From assembly GCF_900102485.1 (NCBI RefSeq), contig NZ_FNBX01000024.1, positions 1-24,796 on the forward strand: a stretch of 24,796 nt of DNA. Reading direction: 5' to 3'. The notes under the pieces were generated by a model, which was not told the origin of the DNA, did not search any database, and saw only the letters and a program-made list of their open reading frames with translations. This document shows, piece after piece, positions 15,191-22,203 of the stretch. Position 1 is the first letter of the stretch. Every line of letters starts with the position of its first letter. The DNA is from Desulfovibrio legallii. GTDB taxonomy: Bacteria; Desulfobacterota; Desulfovibrionia; Desulfovibrionales; Desulfovibrionaceae. The translations under genes were made by a program, and so were the position numbers.

Positions 15191-15217
15191 CCCGGCCTGG
15201 AATAGCCCCAGGCCGGG
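15191..15217. terminator. Hairpin downstream of the HTH-cupin regulator gene
   Basis: CCCGGCCTGG and CCAGGCCGGG form a perfect 10-bp stem with a 7-base loop, about 110 bases beyond the regulator stop on the minus strand. No U-tract is present. Confidence 0.3.
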
Positions 15218-15326
15218 GACGGTTCCGCAGACGCGTCTGGGGGGATACTTTTTTGTATTGCATCCCCATGGACCCTGCGGCGCGCGCGTCAATCGGGCTG
15301 CGCCCCATGCGGGGCACGCCTCCTGT

Positions 15327-15893
15327 TCAGAAGGTCGGGGGCGTATTTGTCCAGAGAATGCGGGCAGTGACTGTCCCTTTGTTCATATAGCTGTGCGGCA
15401 GCTCGGAGCGGAACGCAAACGCATCGCCGGGCGAAAGCATATAGCTCGCGCCGTCAACCACCAGCTCCACCTGCCCTTCCAGCACATAGCCCACCTCTTC
15501 GCCTTCGTGGCCGATGGAGCCATCGCTGCCGTCGCCGGGGGCAATAATGTGAATGTTGCACTCCAGCATATGGTCCGGGGTATGGGGGATGATCCTCTCC
15601 AGCACAACGCCGCCGCCGTGCGTTTTGGCGGGCATGCGCAGCTGGGGGCGCTCTTTGCTCCTGTAGACGACCCTTGTGGGCTCCGGCTCGCTGAACAGGG
15701 CGCTGATGGAGACCCCGAGAGCCGTGGTAATGTTGTGCAGCGTTTTAAGGGAAGGGTCTACCTTATCCGTTTCAATTTTGGAAAGCAGACTTTCCGAGCA
15801 GCCGACCATGCCGCTTAATTCCCGCATGGTCAGGCCCTTGGCCTTGCGCAAGCGGCGCAGGCGTTTCCCTATATTCTGAATATTCATGTCCAT
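15327..15893 (-). CDS. XRE-family HTH regulator with C-terminal cupin (PuuR-like)
   Basis: The 188-residue product has an N-terminal helix-turn-helix of the Cro/CI type (about residues 8-64; KAKGLTMRELSGMVGCSESL, then SKIETDKVDPSLKTLHNI). A C-terminal cupin barrel follows (about 112-185; GEEVGYVLEGQVELVVDG, LSPGDAFAFRSELPHSY). Such proteins, like PuuR, usually sense a small amine or amino-acid-related ligand through the cupin and repress a neighbouring catabolic operon. The ATG at 15893 follows AGGAG at 7 bases and gives MDMNIQNIGKRLRRLRK. It is divergent from the DUF1989-ureohydrolase-transporter cluster, the obvious target. Repression versus activation is not decided by the sequence. Confidence 0.92.
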   Translation of the reverse strand: MDMNIQNIGKRLRRLRKAKGLTMRELSGMVGCSESLLSKIETDKVDPSLKTLHNITTALGVSISALFSEPEPTRVVYRSKERPQLRMPAKTHGGGVVLERIIPHTPDHMLECNIHIIAPGDGSDGSIGHEGEEVGYVLEGQVELVVDGASYMLSPGDAFAFRSELPHSYMNKGTVTARILWTNTPPTF

Positions 15894-15958
15894 TATCTGG
15901 CTCCTGAAGCGCGTCTTCATGCCGGACAAGGCCAGCATACACTCCTCTTTGCCATAAA

Positions 15959-15981
15959 TTCAAGTTTCATCTGAAATTGAA
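15959..15981. promoter_or_regulatory. Near-palindromic candidate operator by the regulator start
   Basis: TTCAAGTTTCA, a 2-base gap, then TGAAATTGAA form an inverted repeat with one base missing in the right arm. It lies about 65 bases upstream of the regulator start, where autoregulation would act. The TTCAAG/CTTGAA half-site recurs near the opposite promoter. Confidence 0.45.
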
Positions 15982-16161
15982 TTAAAATACATTTTTGTCC
16001 CGTCTAAAACAAAAAAAGACTAAAATATCCGCAAATTGCAGGCTACAACGCCCGCCCAGCCCCACCGCACTCTGCGCCCCCACGCAGAGCTCAAAAAAAA
16101 TACCTGCGAAGCCAGCCTGTTATGCCATATCCCTGAAGCAAACCGCTTGGCGCGCCGCAGC

Positions 16162-16178
16162 TTGGCACCCCTTTTGCT
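16162..16178 (+). promoter_or_regulatory. Sigma-54 (-24/-12) promoter of the cluster
   Basis: TTGGCACCCCTTTTGCT contains TGGCAC and TTGCT with the invariant GG (16164-16165) and GC (16176-16177) exactly 12 bases apart, matching the RpoN consensus TGGCAC-N5-TTGCW. Initiation is expected near 16189, about 135 bases before the first gene. Sigma-54 control implies an AAA+ enhancer-binding activator, not encoded in this window, and fits nitrogen-source genes. Confidence 0.7.
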
Positions 16179-16220
16179 TGAATTTAAGTAAATATTTTTT
16201 GAAAACTTGAATAACTTGAA
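16177..16220. promoter_or_regulatory. Clustered CTTGAA motifs overlapping the promoter
   Basis: CTTGAA occurs at 16177-16182, and twice as ACTTGAA at 16205-16211 and 16214-16220 (9-base period). The same half-site is present inverted at 15959-15964. The cluster covers the -12 region and the predicted start, a likely repressor location for the divergent HTH-cupin protein. Confidence 0.45.
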
Positions 16221-16323
16221 AATAAACTGGCAAAAATTTTCTTTTCATTCACGCAGAATGCCGGACAGCGCGCGGCGAACCTACACGCAGCCCCGGCAAA
16301 ACGTCCGGCAAGGAGTACCCGTC

Positions 16324-16926
16324 ATGCCGTCACAGCTTATTGAAGTTCCGGCGTATCACGGCAAGGCCGTCCGCCTGAAAAAAGGTCAGAAGCTCAAAAT
16401 CATTAACACCCACGGCAGCCAGGTAGTGGACTTCTGGGTGTTCAATGCCGAAGACATGCACGAATTCATGTCGATGGAGCATGCCCGCGTTTATCTCATG
16501 CAGATCATGCCCAAGGTGGGGGACGACCTGGTGACCAACAAGCGCCGCCCCATCGTCCGGCTGGTGGAGGACACCACGCCCGGCCTGCACGACATGCTTT
16601 TTGCAGCCTGCGACGTATACCGCTACCAGCTCCAGGGGTACGCGGGCTACCACCGCAACTGCACGGACAATTTTCATGAGGCCCTGGCGGAACTGGGCCT
16701 GCAAGCGCCGGAGCTGCCCCAGCCCATCAACCTTTTTATGAACGTCCCCATCGTGGACGGATACAAAATGGTTGTGGAGCCGCCCGTGAGCAGGCCCGGA
16801 CAATACGTGACCTTTGCCGCGGCCCTGGACGCCGTGGCGGTAATGACCTCCTGCTCGCAGGATATGGTCCCGGTCAACGGCGCGGGCTGCACGCCGCAAC
16901 CTGTGCATTTTGTTGTGGAGGACTGA
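16324..16926 (+). CDS. DUF1989 (urea carboxylase-associated) family protein A
   Basis: This 200-residue protein belongs to PF09347, the family that includes the urea-carboxylase-associated proteins. In some bacteria a pair of these forms carboxyguanidine deiminase (CgdAB). Conserved residues visible here are His89-Asp90 (GLHDMLFAACDVY) with Cys96, then His110 and Cys113 (GYHRNCTDN). Later come LFMNVPIVDG, and Cys177 and Asp180 (SCSQDMVPVNG), where most relatives have CPQD. These Cys/His/Asp residues suggest a metal or catalytic site, by inference. ATG 16324 follows AAGGAGT; the frame is open about 117 bases further upstream without a good site. It is first gene after the sigma-54 promoter, and the M20 gene starts 3 bases after its stop. 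A paralogue is at 23059. Substrate unknown. Confidence 0.9.
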   Translation: MPSQLIEVPAYHGKAVRLKKGQKLKIINTHGSQVVDFWVFNAEDMHEFMSMEHARVYLMQIMPKVGDDLVTNKRRPIVRLVEDTTPGLHDMLFAACDVYRYQLQGYAGYHRNCTDNFHEALAELGLQAPELPQPINLFMNVPIVDGYKMVVEPPVSRPGQYVTFAAALDAVAVMTSCSQDMVPVNGAGCTPQPVHFVVED

Positions 16927-16928
16927 GC

Positions 16929-18089
16929 GTGGCCACACGAACCGAGGCAGGCTGCACCGCCCCCCCGCCGGACGTCTTGCGGCTGACGCAGACGCTGGTG
17001 GCCTGCAACACCATGCCGGAAAACGGCAATGAAGCTGCCTGCCTGGAGGCCGCGGCCCACACGCTGCGCGCGGCGGGTTTTCTGGTGACGCTGGACAGGT
17101 TCGACGCAACCCACGCCAACCTCTACGCCCGGCTTCTGGACGCGCCGGAGTCTCCCGGGCTGTGCCTTGCCGGGCATATTGACACGGTAACCGCACGCGC
17201 TGCCGGCTGGCGCACGCCGCCCCTGCAGGCGGACGAACGGCAAGGCAGGCTCTACGGACGCGGCAGCTGCGACATGAAGGGCGGCGTGGCGGCCCTGCTT
17301 TGCGCGGCGGCGGCCATGCGGCCCCGCCTGCGGCCGGGGCAAGACCTGCGCGTGCACCTCTACGGCGGCGAAGAGGTCGGCTGCCTGGGCTCGCGGCATA
17401 TGGCCGAACGCCGCCCGGAAGAACTGGCCGGCGTGGGGGCGGCCATAGTGGCGGAGCCCACGGCCCTGCTCCCCAGCGTCGGGCACAGAGGGGCCTTATG
17501 GCTGCGGGTCACGGCCAGCGGCAATGCGGCCCATGCCTCCATGCCCCAGCTCGGCGACAACGCCCTGACCCGGCTTTTGCCCGTGGCCGCCCGCATTCAG
17601 GCCTATGATGCGGGAAGGTGGCGGCACCCCCAGATGGGCCCGGCCACGCTGACGCTGACGACTCTGCACGCCGGTTCCGGCTGCAACATGGTGCCGGACG
17701 CCGCCGGGCTTACCGTGGATATCCGTACTGTGCCCGGCCAGGATCAGGACGCTGTCCTGGCGGACATCCGCGATCTGGCCGGCGAAGCCTGCCGGGTGGA
17801 GGTGCTGACGCGCGTTCCCTCCCTTTGGACGCCGCCCGACCTGCCGTGGGTGCGGCGGGTCGCCCGGCTGGCCCACGGCGCGGCGGGGCAGACGCCCGCC
17901 CCCGTGACGTCGCAATTCTTCACAGACGGGGCTTCCCTGCGCCTGGCCAAGCCGGAGCTGCCCATCATTATCCTGGGCCCCGGCGAACAAGGCGTCGCCC
18001 ACCAGACCAACGAATGGTGCGCGGTGCCGCAGCTCTGTCGTGCAGTGGACGTGTATATGGCCATCCTGGCCGACTGGTATGGGGTGTAA
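16929..18089 (+). CDS. M20 family metallopeptidase / amino-acid N-deacylase (ArgE/DapE-like)
   Basis: The 386-residue di-zinc hydrolase has the ArgE/DapE/acetylornithine deacetylase architecture. Metal ligands are His83 (AGHIDTV, with catalytic Asp85), Asp115 (GRGSCDMKGG), Glu149 with catalytic Glu148 (YGGEEVG), Glu176 (VAEPTAL) and His358 (VAHQTNEW). The dimerisation domain (about 185-290) contains HRGALWLRVTASGNAAHAS. Such enzymes remove acyl groups from amino acids or cleave dipeptides. The GTG start at 16929 is only 2 bases after the previous stop, so translation is coupled. In this cluster it may release the free guanidino or amino acid from an acylated import substrate; that is inference. 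Confidence 0.92.
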   Translation: MATRTEAGCTAPPPDVLRLTQTLVACNTMPENGNEAACLEAAAHTLRAAGFLVTLDRFDATHANLYARLLDAPESPGLCLAGHIDTVTARAAGWRTPPLQADERQGRLYGRGSCDMKGGVAALLCAAAAMRPRLRPGQDLRVHLYGGEEVGCLGSRHMAERRPEELAGVGAAIVAEPTALLPSVGHRGALWLRVTASGNAAHASMPQLGDNALTRLLPVAARIQAYDAGRWRHPQMGPATLTLTTLHAGSGCNMVPDAAGLTVDIRTVPGQDQDAVLADIRDLAGEACRVEVLTRVPSLWTPPDLPWVRRVARLAHGAAGQTPAPVTSQFFTDGASLRLAKPELPIIILGPGEQGVAHQTNEWCAVPQLCRAVDVYMAILADWYGV

Positions 18090-18145
18090 GCCCTGTTCTA
18101 CGCCTGGTTGTTGCTGCCGAAGATTGTTTGTCAAGGAGTACCGTT

Positions 18146-18786
18146 ATGTCGCATGCCGCCGATGCCGTGAAATTTCCTTCCTACAGGGTCGCAGCCGTGC
18201 AGATGGCGCCGGAAATCGGCGCTAAGGAAGCGAACATAAAAAAATCACTGCTAAAAATTCAAGAAGCCGCCGCAGCCGGGGCCGTGCTGATAGTCCTGCC
18301 GGAGCTGTGCAACAGCGGCTATGTCTTCAACAGCCGCGAGGAGGCCTTTGCCCTCTCTGAGAGCGTCCCGGACGGCCCCACGGTGACCGCCTGGGCGGAC
18401 GCGGCGCAACGGCTGGGCGTGCATGTGGCCGCCGGCATCTGCGAACGGGCAGGGGCATGCCTGTACAACGCGGCCGTGCTGGTGGGGCCCGAAGGATACA
18501 TCGGCACGTTTCGCAAGGTCCATCTGTGGGGCGAGGGGAAAATGCCCTTAACATCATCTGCGCCGATCGTTGCGGCACGGAGCGCAACCAGCCTTTTATC
18601 GGGCAGAGCCTCATTGTGGGGCCGCAGGGCTGGCCGCTGGCCGGACCGGCCTCCGGCAGCGCAGAAGAAATCCTTTATGCGGCGGTGAACATCAAGGAAA
18701 CCCGCCTGGCCCGGCAGTGGGGCAGCCTCAACAACATCGTCGGCGACAGGCGTCCGGACGTCTATGGCGACAGCCTTGGGCGCTGA
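18146..18786 (+). pseudogene. Carbon-nitrogen hydrolase (nitrilase superfamily), internally deleted and frameshifted
   Basis: A well-placed start (ATG 18146 after AAGGAGT) begins a nitrilase-superfamily protein: YRVAAVQMAPEIGAKEANIK, the catalytic Glu in VLPELCNSGY, and the catalytic Lys in FRKVHLWGEGK. At about 18535-18550 the homology jumps, in another reading frame, to NIICADRCGTERNQPFIGQS, then IVGPQGWPLAGPASG and an end at TGA 18784-18786. Intact relatives have roughly 80 more residues between these points, including the catalytic Cys (CYD-like motif), and that stretch is absent. The gene therefore lost about 250 bases and shifted frame; it should be inactive. Relatives hydrolyse N-carbamoyl amino compounds or amides. 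Both remaining parts look fresh, so the loss may be recent or strain-specific, or an assembly error. Confidence 0.85.
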
Positions 18787-18850
18787 CGCCCAAACCTCAA
18801 GGGAGCTCTCTATGAATGGTTTAAAAAAATCCTTGTTGTGCCTGGTGTAA
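18783..18850 (+). other. Truncated second gene start (12-codon peptide) ahead of the binding-protein gene
   Basis: CTGACGCCCAAACC (18783-18796), AAGGGAG and ATGAAT at 18812 open a 12-residue frame, MNGLKKSLLCLV, ending at TAA 18848-18850. The same layout recurs at 18909-18939: CTGACACCCAAACC, GGAGG, ATGAAC, which is the real start of the binding protein. The peptide looks like the beginning of a signal sequence. It is either the stump of a duplicated binding-protein gene or a small leader peptide. Confidence 0.5.
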
Positions 18851-18936
18851 TCCGCCAGGGGAAACGGCTCGCGCACGGATATCCCGGCGCGGATAAACAC
18901 AGCACATGCTGACACCCAAACCCTATGGAGGCAGTT

Positions 18937-19773
18937 ATGAACGCGACATTTCGCCACATTGCAGCGGCAACCGCCCTGGCCTGTGCCGTCATCCTGGGTC
19001 CTCAGGCGGCCAAGGCCGACCTGCTGGCCGACGTTAAGGCCAAAGGAGAGATCGTTATCGGCACCGAGGCCCGCTACGCTCCCTTTGAGTACATGGAGGA
19101 CGGCAAAATCGTCGGCTACAGCGCGGACCTGCTTGCGCTGATCATGAAAGACATGCCCGGCGTCAAGGTAAAGCGGGTGGACATCCCCTTCCAGGGCATC
19201 CTGCCCGGCCTGAGCGCCAAAAAATTCGACTATATCGTCACCTCGGTTACCGCCACCAAGGAGCGCTACGCCCGCTACGCCCTGAGCGTGCCCATTGCCG
19301 ACGCCACCGTGGCCATGCTGGTGCGCGCGGACAGCCCTTGCACCAAGCCGGAAGACCTGCTCGGCAAAACCGTGGGCAGCCAGACCGGTTCGGCGCAGAT
19401 CGCCGCTTTGCGGCAGTTTGCCGAAAAGATGGGCGGCAAGGACAAAATCAAGGCCAAGGAATATGTAGCCTTTGATGAAGCCTACGCCGACCTCGCCGCC
19501 GGACGGCTTGACGGCGTGGCCCAGTCCTTCCCCAACCTGGCGGACGTCATCAAGCGCCGCCCGGGCGTGTTCAAAATCATCACGCCCCCCTTCGGACCCA
19601 AGGTCTATTTCTCCTGGGCCGGGCGCAAGGATGCCGACAGTGCTTCGCTGGTGGCCTTTTTTGATGAAGGCCTGCGCAAGCTCATGGCCAGCGGCAAGAT
19701 GAAAGAGCTGCAACAGAAGTGGTTCGGATTCAGCATGGACGTGCCCACCACCCTGCCGGTTCCCGTACAATAG
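18937..19773 (+). CDS. Amino-acid ABC transporter, periplasmic binding protein (family 3)
   Basis: The 278-residue product has a Sec signal peptide (MNATFRHIAAATALACAVIL... cleaved after AKA, residue 27). The polar amino acid-binding fold follows: GEIVIGTEARYAPFEYMEDG, GYSADLLALIM, YIVTSVTATKERYARY and LLGKTVGSQTGSAQ. Family 3 proteins bind polar or basic amino acids such as Arg, Lys, His or Gln. ATG 18937 after TGGAGG is preferred over an in-frame ATG 12 bases earlier, which overlaps the ribosome site. It belongs with the two permeases and ATPase downstream, from which it is separated by ureohydrolase A. A strong hairpin follows its stop codon. Confidence 0.93.
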   Translation: MNATFRHIAAATALACAVILGPQAAKADLLADVKAKGEIVIGTEARYAPFEYMEDGKIVGYSADLLALIMKDMPGVKVKRVDIPFQGILPGLSAKKFDYIVTSVTATKERYARYALSVPIADATVAMLVRADSPCTKPEDLLGKTVGSQTGSAQIAALRQFAEKMGGKDKIKAKEYVAFDEAYADLAAGRLDGVAQSFPNLADVIKRRPGVFKIITPPFGPKVYFSWAGRKDADSASLVAFFDEGLRKLMASGKMKELQQKWFGFSMDVPTTLPVPVQ

Positions 19774-19799
19774 CCTTCTTTGACAACGCCGCCCCTCGC

Positions 19800-19836
19800 C
19801 CGGAGTTCCGGCCCCCCCCCCAGGCCGGAACTCCGG
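19800..19836 (+). promoter_or_regulatory. Intercistronic 14-bp hairpin after the binding-protein gene
   Basis: CCGGAGTTCCGGCC (19800-19813) and GGCCGGAACTCCGG (19823-19836) form a perfect 14-bp stem with a 9-base C-rich loop, 26 bases after the stop and just before the next ribosome site. No U-tract is present. It is likely to raise the stability of the binding-protein message, as in livK-livH. Confidence 0.6.
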
Positions 19837-19856
19837 GAAGCAAAGGAGAAATAAGA

Positions 19857-20798
19857 ATGTGCCCGGTCAACTCTCTGGAATCCCCCCGCTTTTGCGGCAT
19901 CCGCACCTTTATGCGTCAGCCCGCGGCCGCGGCCGGGGCAGCGCCGGCCGACGTTTCCATCATCGGCGTGCCCTTTGACAGCGGCGTCTCCTACAGGCCC
20001 GGCACACGTTTTGGCCCGGCTGCCGTCCGCGAGGCCTCAACGCTGCTCAAACCCTACTCGCCGGAACTGGACGTGGACGTGACCGAAGCGTTCAGCATTG
20101 CGGACCATGGCGACATAGACACCATCCCCGGCTATATGGAGGAAAGTTTTACGGCCATTACTGCCGGCCTGCTGCCTTTTTTCCGCGCCAACACCCTGCC
20201 CGTCATTCTCGGGGGCGACCACAGCATCAGCCTGGCCAACCTGCGCGCCGTCAAAGAAGCGCAAGGCCCCGTGGCCCTGCTGCATTTTGACGCGCACAGC
20301 GACACCCTCCCCAGCTACTACGGCAAGCCCTACAATCACGGCACGCCGTTTTACTGGGCCATCAGCGAAGGCCTGATCCTGCCGGAGCGCTCCGTACAGA
20401 TCGGCATCCGCGGGCCGCTGTACAGCCGCAAGGCCCTGGATTGGCCCCGACAACAAGGGCTGCGCATCATTATGGGGCATGAGGCCCACGCCCTGGGGCT
20501 TGAGGCCGTGATACGCGAGGCCCTGGCCCGAGTGGGCGACGCCCCCGTGTTTCTGAGCTTTGACGTGGATTTTCTGGACGCGGCCTATGCGCCGGGAACC
20601 GGCACGCCGGAGGTGGAGGGCTTCACCACCTATGAAGCCATGACGCTGGTGCGCGGCATCTGCAGCCATTGCCGCACTATCGGCATGGATCTGGTGGAAG
20701 TTCTGCCGGACAAGGATGCGGCGGGCATTACAGCTCTGGCCGGGGCCTCCGTAATCTTTGCCTTTCTGGCGGCCAACGCGGCCCGGCGCAGACGCTGA
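19857..20798 (+). CDS. Ureohydrolase A (agmatinase/arginase family)
   Basis: This 313-residue Mn-dependent ureohydrolase splits a guanidino compound to urea and an amine. All metal ligands are present: His122 (GGDHS), Asp145, His147 and Asp149 (FDAHSD), and Asp236 and Asp238 (SFDVDFLD). The loop YNHGTPFYW, which in this family helps select substrate, differs from the HGTMF of E. coli SpeB. The usual DP after the last motif is DA here (Ala242). ATG 19857 follows AAAGGAGA; a long upstream extension in frame overlaps the binding-protein gene and is rejected. Candidates for the substrate include agmatine, guanidinobutyrate, guanidinopropionate or arginine; sequence alone does not choose. It sits between transporter genes. 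Confidence 0.92.
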   Translation: MCPVNSLESPRFCGIRTFMRQPAAAAGAAPADVSIIGVPFDSGVSYRPGTRFGPAAVREASTLLKPYSPELDVDVTEAFSIADHGDIDTIPGYMEESFTAITAGLLPFFRANTLPVILGGDHSISLANLRAVKEAQGPVALLHFDAHSDTLPSYYGKPYNHGTPFYWAISEGLILPERSVQIGIRGPLYSRKALDWPRQQGLRIIMGHEAHALGLEAVIREALARVGDAPVFLSFDVDFLDAAYAPGTGTPEVEGFTTYEAMTLVRGICSHCRTIGMDLVEVLPDKDAAGITALAGASVIFAFLAANAARRRR

Positions 20799-20805
20799 GG
20801 CCGGC

Positions 20806-20826
20806 CCGGGCGCGCCGCGCGCCCGG
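20806..20826 (+). promoter_or_regulatory. GC hairpin between ureohydrolase A and permease 1
   Basis: CCGGGCGCG and CGCGCCCGG form a 9-bp stem with a 3-base loop, starting 8 bases after the ureohydrolase stop. GGTTTTGTT follows about 10 bases later, so partial termination is possible. The next gene starts at 20868. Confidence 0.4.
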
Positions 20827-20867
20827 CTGCAGAGGGTTTTGTTCACCTCATCCCACACTGAGCCTTT

Positions 20868-21509
20868 ATGAACACACTCACATTTATCCTTTCCATTTTT
20901 CCGGATCTGCTGCGCGGGGCCGTCACCTCCGTCCTGGTATCCGCGGCCGCCATCCTGCTTGGCGTAGCGCTGGGCATTATGGTCTGCCAGATGCGGCGGT
21001 CGCGCGTGCGGGGGGTCTGCTGGACGGCGGGGGTCTATATCAGCTTTCTGCGCGGCATCCCCGTGCTGGTGCTGCTTTTGCTGCTTTTTTACCTGCCTTC
21101 CTCCTTCAATTGGGAGCTGCCCTCTCTGCTGGCGGCCGTGCTGGCCCTGGGCCTGAACACCAGCGCCTTTCAGGCGGAGATCTACCGCGGCGGCTTCAAT
21201 TCCATCCCCGTCGGTCAGATTGAAGCGGCCAAAACCCTGGGGCTGAGCCGCATGCGCATCCTGACGCGCATCCAGCTGCCGCAGGTGCTTTCTCTCACCT
21301 GGCCGGAGCTGGTCAATGAATGCTTCATCCTGTTCAAAAACTCGTCCCTCATTTCGGTTATCGGCGTCACGGAGCTTATGCGGCGCAGCGAGCAGCTGGT
21401 CTCCGTCACCTACCGCCCGGTGGAGGTGTACCTGGGGGCGGCCTGCTGCTACCTGGCCGTCTGCCTTGTTATTGCCCGCCTGGGCGCGCGCTTAAAGGGG
21501 AGGGGCTGA
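20868..21509 (+). CDS. Amino-acid ABC transporter permease 1 (HisM/GlnP type)
   Basis: The 213-residue inner-membrane protein has five or so hydrophobic segments and the HisMQ-family pattern: GAVTSVLVSAAAILLGVALG at the N-terminus, YISFLRGIPVLVLLLLLFY, then the ATPase-contact EAA loop (GQIEAAKTLGLSRMRILTRI) and FKNSSLISVIGVTELMRRS. It forms a heterodimeric pore with permease 2. The ATG 20868 ribosome site is weak (TGAG). The stop is one base before the next start, so the two permeases are coupled. Confidence 0.94.
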   Translation: MNTLTFILSIFPDLLRGAVTSVLVSAAAILLGVALGIMVCQMRRSRVRGVCWTAGVYISFLRGIPVLVLLLLLFYLPSSFNWELPSLLAAVLALGLNTSAFQAEIYRGGFNSIPVGQIEAAKTLGLSRMRILTRIQLPQVLSLTWPELVNECFILFKNSSLISVIGVTELMRRSEQLVSVTYRPVEVYLGAACCYLAVCLVIARLGARLKGRG

Positions 21510-21510
21510 T

Positions 21511-22191
21511 ATGGACGGCCTTATGACCGCGGTTGCCGCCTGGCGAACGTTTATCGCTGAAAACGGGCTGGATTTCGTCGCCGCTTTTGAAGTGACCCTG
21601 CGCATCAGCGCCATGGCTATCGTTGGCGGCGTCATCCTGGGATTTACGGTGGAGCTTGCGCGCCGGTCCATGCGCTGGGCGCGCGGCCCTCTTACCTGCT
21701 ATGTGGAGTTCTTTCGCGGGACGCCGCTGCTTATCCAGCTTTTTTTGCTCTATTACGGCGGCCCGCAGGTAGGGCTTGTGCTGGATGCCGAACCGGCGGG
21801 CATCCTGGGCATGGCCTTGTACGCCGGCGCATATTTTGCCGAAATTTTTCATGCGGGCTTTGCCTCCATCCCCGCCGGACAACGCGAGGCCGCCGTCAGC
21901 CTCGGCATCCGTCCGTGGCGCAGGCTGTGGCGCATTGAGCTGCCCCAGATGGCCCCCCTGGTGCTGCCGCCCGGCGTTAACCAGAGCATTACCCTGATCA
22001 AGGACTCCGCCATGCTTTCCATCATCACCGTGGGGGAGCTTACAAAGACCGCCACCCGCATCATGAATGCGAGCTTTGAGATCGTCATGCCCCTGTGCCT
22101 GCTGGCCCTGCTGTACTGGATCATCTCTGAGGCCGTGGCCACCCTGTGCCGCGGGGCCGAGGCGCGGCTGAGCCGCCACCTGACGCGCTGA
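21511..22191 (+). CDS. Amino-acid ABC transporter permease 2 (HisQ/GlnP type)
   Basis: The 226-residue paralogue of permease 1 shows FEVTLRISAMAIVGGVILGF, YVEFFRGTPLLIQLFLLYYG, the EAA loop (GQREAAVSLGIRPWRRLWRI) and IKDSAMLSIITVGELTKTAT. The FRGTP and EAA motifs identify the polar amino-acid uptake family. A GGGGAGGGG ribosome site lies within the end of permease 1. The ATPase gene starts 12 bases after its stop. Confidence 0.95.
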   Translation: MDGLMTAVAAWRTFIAENGLDFVAAFEVTLRISAMAIVGGVILGFTVELARRSMRWARGPLTCYVEFFRGTPLLIQLFLLYYGGPQVGLVLDAEPAGILGMALYAGAYFAEIFHAGFASIPAGQREAAVSLGIRPWRRLWRIELPQMAPLVLPPGVNQSITLIKDSAMLSIITVGELTKTATRIMNASFEIVMPLCLLALLYWIISEAVATLCRGAEARLSRHLTR

Positions 22192-22203
22192 AAAGGAGTT
22201 CAC

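Larger units (their letters stand above)
14992..15326. other. Gene-free interval between the small lipoprotein and the regulator
   Basis: The interval holds a G-run/C-run hairpin at about 14993-15008 and the second structured repeat (15025-15189). A 10-bp hairpin follows at 15191-15217, and an imperfect GGGGATAC/GTATxxxATCCCC hairpin with a T-rich loop at about 15242-15267 lies just past the 3' end of the minus-strand regulator. No coding sequence is supported. Confidence 0.7.
15894..16323. other. Divergent control region of the guanidino-compound cluster
   Basis: This 430-base region is AT-rich at both ends, with no gene. It holds a near-palindrome close to the regulator start, a sigma-54 promoter, and several CTTGAA motifs before the first structural gene (annotated separately). 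The middle part, about 16020-16160, shows nothing recognisable. Confidence 0.7.

Noticed and set aside
16020..16323. Possible guanidine riboswitch ahead of the DUF1989/ureohydrolase cluster
   Set aside because: I looked for ykkC-type conserved segments in the leader and saw none; the region instead has a sigma-54 promoter and repeats.
18319..19770. 483-codon minus-strand open frame over the nitrilase remnant and binding protein
   Set aside because: Antisense to clearly recognised genes; no recognisable protein family.
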